Part shown: one piece after another, positions 35,383 through 38,226 of the stretch | Numbering within the stretch: position 1 is the stretch's first letter | Layout: each line of letters begins with the position of its first letter | DNA from: Chitinophagaceae bacterium | GTDB lineage: Bacteria > Bacteroidota > Bacteroidia > Chitinophagales > Chitinophagaceae | DNA length: 38,226 nucleotides | Assembly: GCA_016786785.1 (NCBI GenBank) | Contig: JAEUVR010000142.1 | Coordinates: 1-38,226 of the forward strand | Direction: 5' to 3' | The notes under the pieces: model-generated | The model's input: the letters and a program-made list of their open reading frames with translations, nothing else | Database searches by the model: none | What the model was told of the DNA's origin: nothing | Made by a program: the position numbers and the translations under genes

Positions 35383-36684
35383 TTATTTGAATGGCGTTAC
35401 GCCAGGTTTCGCCACTGCTGTAACGGGTATAGTTAAGTCAAAATGATAAGTAGACGGATCGGGCCCCAGGATTTCCTGCGAATTTATCGCCTCATCCCAG
35501 GCGATTTTTTTTCCGGTATACGCCGCCATCCGTCCGAAAATGGCAAGCATTGATCCGCGGGCTACCGCGTCGCCCTGGCTGATGGTCTTACCCTTACGTA
35601 TAGCTGCAAATAATTCGTCGTGTTCTGTTTGATACATATCATTTTGTTCGCCGTTATAATTCCACAGCTTGCCGTTATTGTCTATCTGGTGTATATTCCT
35701 TGAGCAATCTATCAGGGCGCGTCCTTTTGAGCCCCAGGCTTCAACCGAATAGCTGTTCTCACATCCGGCCTGCTGCCTGGAAATATGGAATCCCTTGGCG
35801 CCGCCGGGATATTCATAAGTGATGGCAAAATGATCGTATATGTTTCCTGTTTTGGGGTCGACTCTTACCTGTCTGCCTCCTGTTGCGACGGCGCTTACCG
35901 GGTTAACATCGCCAAAAGCCCAGTTCATCATGTCCACGCTATGCACTGCCTGCTCTACGAGATGATCGCCGGATAGCCAGTTAAAAAAAGGCCAGTTCCT
36001 CAATTGCCATTCCGCCGATTCCAGCCTTGGATTTTGATCCTGCCAACTGCGATAGGTGGCGCCGGTATTATAAGTATTGTATACCGTAGAAACCTTTCCG
36101 ATAGCGCCGGCGTTGATTTTACCAAATATAACGCGCTTGGGCTCATGAAAACGCCAGCAGAACCCCGAAACAATGCTTACATTTTTTGCTTTGGCTTTTT
36201 TCGACGCCTCAAGCACTTTGCGGATGCCCGCCGCGTCTACGGCTACGGGTTTTTCGCAGAAAATATGTTTTCCCGCTTCTACTGCCGCTTCTATATGGAG
36301 CGGGCGAAAGCTGGGGGTGGTAGCCAGTATGACGACGTCGACGCCGGATGCCAGCACTTTTTTATAAGCGTCAAAGCCTACGTATTGGTGTTCGGGGCTT
36401 ACATTCGCCTTGTCGCCATGGATCTCCTGCAGGTTTGTTAAAGATTTCTGCAACTGGTCGGCAAACAGGTCGCCCATCGCATGCAATACCACGTTGGGGT
36501 CGGCGCTTAAGGCCTGGTTTGCGGCTCCGCTACCCCTGCCGCCGCATCCGATCAACCCTACTTTCAGCGTATCGGCATTTATTTTTTTGTTGCGGGGTTG
36601 CGCATGGATAATATTGAATGGCAGGGCGCTGGCAGTCAATGCCATGCCGGATAGCTTAAGGAAGGCCCTTCTTTTCTTTTGCAT
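35383..36684 (-). CDS. Tat-exported Gfo/Idh/MocA-family oxidoreductase
   Basis: A 433-residue NAD(P)-dependent dehydrogenase-like protein. The N-terminus is a twin-arginine signal (KKRRAFLKLSGMALTASAL). The Rossmann motif is at ~42-53 (VGLIGCGGRGSG), the family EKP motif at 144-146 (FCEKPVAVD), and catalytic/substrate residues in H241-x-x-E-Q245-x-x-H248-x-x-D251. Members oxidise or reduce sugars at a ring carbon, often reversibly with tightly held NAD; export by Tat fits a cofactor carried along. First gene of a two-gene operon with the isomerase-like gene; promoter at 36806-36835. Confidence 0.92.
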   Translation of the reverse strand: MQKKRRAFLKLSGMALTASALPFNIIHAQPRNKKINADTLKVGLIGCGGRGSGAANQALSADPNVVLHAMGDLFADQLQKSLTNLQEIHGDKANVSPEHQYVGFDAYKKVLASGVDVVILATTPSFRPLHIEAAVEAGKHIFCEKPVAVDAAGIRKVLEASKKAKAKNVSIVSGFCWRFHEPKRVIFGKINAGAIGKVSTVYNTYNTGATYRSWQDQNPRLESAEWQLRNWPFFNWLSGDHLVEQAVHSVDMMNWAFGDVNPVSAVATGGRQVRVDPKTGNIYDHFAITYEYPGGAKGFHISRQQAGCENSYSVEAWGSKGRALIDCSRNIHQIDNNGKLWNYNGEQNDMYQTEHDELFAAIRKGKTISQGDAVARGSMLAIFGRMAAYTGKKIAWDEAINSQEILGPDPSTYHFDLTIPVTAVAKPGVTPFK

Positions 36685-36805
36685 GAGCTATGCTTTTTTG
36701 GAAAAATAATTAAAAATGATTTTAGATCAAAACTCGTTTATCGCAATGTTCTCCAAAGGAGAAGCATGCATTAAAGATCGTTTTAAGCCTGTTAGGGTTG
36801 CTTCA

Positions 36806-36835
36806 CAAATATAAGATTTACCTTACATTCGATAA
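36806..36835 (-). promoter_or_regulatory. Promoter of the Gfo/isomerase operon
   Basis: On the minus strand the -7 box TATATTTG matches TAnnTTTG exactly; the -33 position is TTAT (weak match to TTTG) at 18 bases. The leader to the ATG at 36684 would be about 115 bases. Confidence 0.5.
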
Positions 36836-37056
36836 TAACAGGTCAGGGACAGCGCCCGATCGCTGTATTACGGAAGGAGCGCGGGCAGACAGGGGCGGGC
36901 TGCTTAGTATCCCCGGAGTGGTTGATTACGGGCGCCCGGAGGCGCATTAAGGCAACTGCCGGATCTTGCGCTTAAAATCAGGGGAAGAAATACAAGCGCC
37001 GGCAAATGATGACATATAGACGCATTGGCCGATATACATAGATAAACCAGCATAAT
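36836..37056. other. Spacer upstream of the terminal lipoprotein gene, with a bulged hairpin
   Basis: GC-richer than other spacers here. Arms TGCCG + GCGCTT (36957-36961, 36968-36973) pair with AAGCGC + CGGCA (36994-37004), leaving a six-base bulge (GATCTT): an 11-bp stem. A 10-bp palindrome CGGGCGCCCG is at 36930-36939. No U-tract follows. No obvious promoter for the plus-strand gene. Confidence 0.35.
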
Positions 37057-38226
37057 ATGAAGAAAATAACCGTCGGCATTCGTTTGCCTGTTATCATGAT
37101 CGCATTGGCGTGCGGCGGCGTCCCTGAAAATGAGGCTTTTCAGAGAGCGCTTGAACGAAACGGGCATATCGCAAAGCCCGAAAAACCGGCGGTTGAGGCA
37201 ATGAATGAAGCCTCTTCCGGAAGTATTGCGGATAAAGATATTCCGCAGTCCGAACAAAGCGCCCCTCCCGTTAAATGGAGCAATGTTGCCGACATGACAG
37301 AGAACAGTTTCTCTGTTAATATGCCTTCAGGCTGGACGAACACGGCATTGTTGCACCGGGCGCATGGGAGCCCGCGCTCGCTGGTCACCGCCGTTTCTCC
37401 GGATAAAAGTACGGTGATCTATATTGGCGATCCACGCCTTCCGGTATACACTGTTCCGGGTTCGGGTTTTGAAGAACCTTACCGGCAGTTTAACATGAAA
37501 TATCCTTACCAGGTGGCTGCATATGTTACGGCGGAAAATTATTTCAGCAATTATCTCCAGAAGCATTTTGGTCAGCTCGAGGGCTTTCGCATCATTGAAA
37601 AATTCGATAACCGCCCCTTACTGGCGTTGCAAAGAAAGGAGATGGAGAAAGCGTCGTTCAATGCGGAAGTCAGCAATGCCAGCTATCGCTTCGAGTATCG
37701 ATCAAAGGGGCGCGTCATTCATGGCGAGCTCAACGGGACTGTCATAGGTATGGGGAAAATGTGGCTGCCCGAAGCCAGCGGGTTTTGCACAGCCGGCGAG
37801 CCTGCAGCCGCAGCGGAAATGATGGTAAAAATGATGGAATCAAAAGCAGCTAACCCGCAATGGCAGCAGGCGCAGCAGGCGAAACACCAGCAGACCATGA
37901 GCATGATAGAACAGAATACGCAGCGGATGACGCAACAGCATCAGCAGAATATGGCAAATATTCAGCGCAGCGCCAACGCGCATCAGCAAAGGATGGCCGA
38001 TCTGCAGCAGGCTGCGGACGCCCGCAACGAACAGTGGAGAAGGAACCAGCAGGCGCAGGATGTCCAGCACGAAAAATTCTTAAATAGCATCAAGGGCGAA
38101 CACACGGTAAGGGATAGCGAAGGGAATACCTACCAGGTCGACAATAGCCAGGATAAATATTTTATTGATAAAACCAATAATACCTATATCGGAACGGATG
38201 CGACAAAAACGCTTGACGATCTCCGC
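37057..38226 (+). CDS. Gln-rich lipoprotein, 5' part (runs off the window)
   Basis: The frame from ATG at 37057 stays open for 390 codons to the last base, so the 3' end is missing. The signal peptide ends in the lipobox ALAC (Cys 19) followed by GG, so it is an inner- or outer-membrane lipoprotein. Residues ~80-255 look globular (SFSVNMPSGWTN, YIGDPRLPVYTVPG). Residues ~265-345 are very rich in Gln, Met and Ala with a heptad-like pattern (QQAQQAKHQQ, MTQQHQQNMANIQ), probably a long helix or coiled coil. The last visible part has a Tyr/Asp/Asn-rich motif (YQVDNSQDKYF, YIGTDATKT). Family not recognised. Confidence 0.75.
   Translation, partial: MKKITVGIRLPVIMIALACGGVPENEAFQRALERNGHIAKPEKPAVEAMNEASSGSIADKDIPQSEQSAPPVKWSNVADMTENSFSVNMPSGWTNTALLHRAHGSPRSLVTAVSPDKSTVIYIGDPRLPVYTVPGSGFEEPYRQFNMKYPYQVAAYVTAENYFSNYLQKHFGQLEGFRIIEKFDNRPLLALQRKEMEKASFNAEVSNASYRFEYRSKGRVIHGELNGTVIGMGKMWLPEASGFCTAGEPAAAAEMMVKMMESKAANPQWQQAQQAKHQQTMSMIEQNTQRMTQQHQQNMANIQRSANAHQQRMADLQQAADARNEQWRRNQQAQDVQHEKFLNSIKGEHTVRDSEGNTYQVDNSQDKYFIDKTNNTYIGTDATKTLDDLR

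Noticed and set aside
36004-36441. 145-codon plus-strand open frame over the Gfo/Idh/MocA gene
   Set aside because: Antisense shadow of a gene with clear Rossmann and EKP motifs.

Overview
The window is from a member of the Bacteroidota, most likely a Chitinophagaceae-type glycan degrader (inferred, not tested). The signs are two SusC/SusD outer-membrane uptake pairs whose SusC proteins carry N-terminal STN signalling domains, two ECF sigma/FecR anti-sigma sets, SusD-type lipoproteins, Tat-exported sugar enzymes, DUF3857 transglutaminase proteins, and promoters of the Bacteroidota TTTG / TAnnTTTG form without clear Shine-Dalgarno sequences. I saw no tRNA, rRNA, CRISPR array, insertion sequence or prophage.

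Layout. 1-736 is the 3' end of a glycoside hydrolase (+). 744-1676 is a Tat-type sugar isomerase-like TIM barrel (-). 1739-1900 holds a start-less coding remnant. 1945-5866 is a two-gene operon (-) of DUF3857/transglutaminase proteins, one with an intact catalytic Cys-His and one with both residues replaced. Upstream of it, 6001-6202 (-) looks like a self-contained small transcription unit: promoter, 15-codon ORF, strong intrinsic terminator. 6397-7305 is an EamA-type exporter (+).

Locus 1 (7407-18446, +) runs sigma factor, FecR, SusC, SusD, a secreted multidomain protein with all five M23 metallopeptidase motif residues plus PKD, BACON-like and golvesin-like regions, and a Tat-exported FAD oxidoreductase. 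An astacin metalloprotease fused to a roughly seven-fold repeat region, with no signal peptide, faces it from the minus strand (18503-20218). Locus 2 (20438-30002) has SusD, SusC and sigma factor on the minus strand, and FecR plus a GH20 beta-hexosaminidase on the plus strand, diverging from a shared 158-bp region. A CBM-esterase (30004-31197, -) converges on the GH20 gene.

The last part carries a small glycine-rich membrane protein, a repeat/palindrome-rich spacer, an LTA-synthase-like phosphotransferase (-), a Tat-exported Gfo/Idh/MocA oxidoreductase plus TIM-barrel isomerase operon (-), and the 5' part of a Gln-rich lipoprotein that runs off the window end.

How they work together (inference from known families): each SusCD pair should bind and import a glycan or peptide-glycan ligand, with the STN domain signalling through FecR to release the sigma factor. 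Locus 2 targets N-acetylhexosamine glycans, given GH20. The locus 1 substrate is not evident; peptidase, golvesin and oxidoreductase genes suggest a modified glycan, glycopeptide or peptidoglycan-like polymer. The most interesting items are the 6001-6202 leader-peptide/terminator unit, the matching structured leaders of the two susC genes, the M23-like multidomain protein, and the active/inactive transglutaminase pair.
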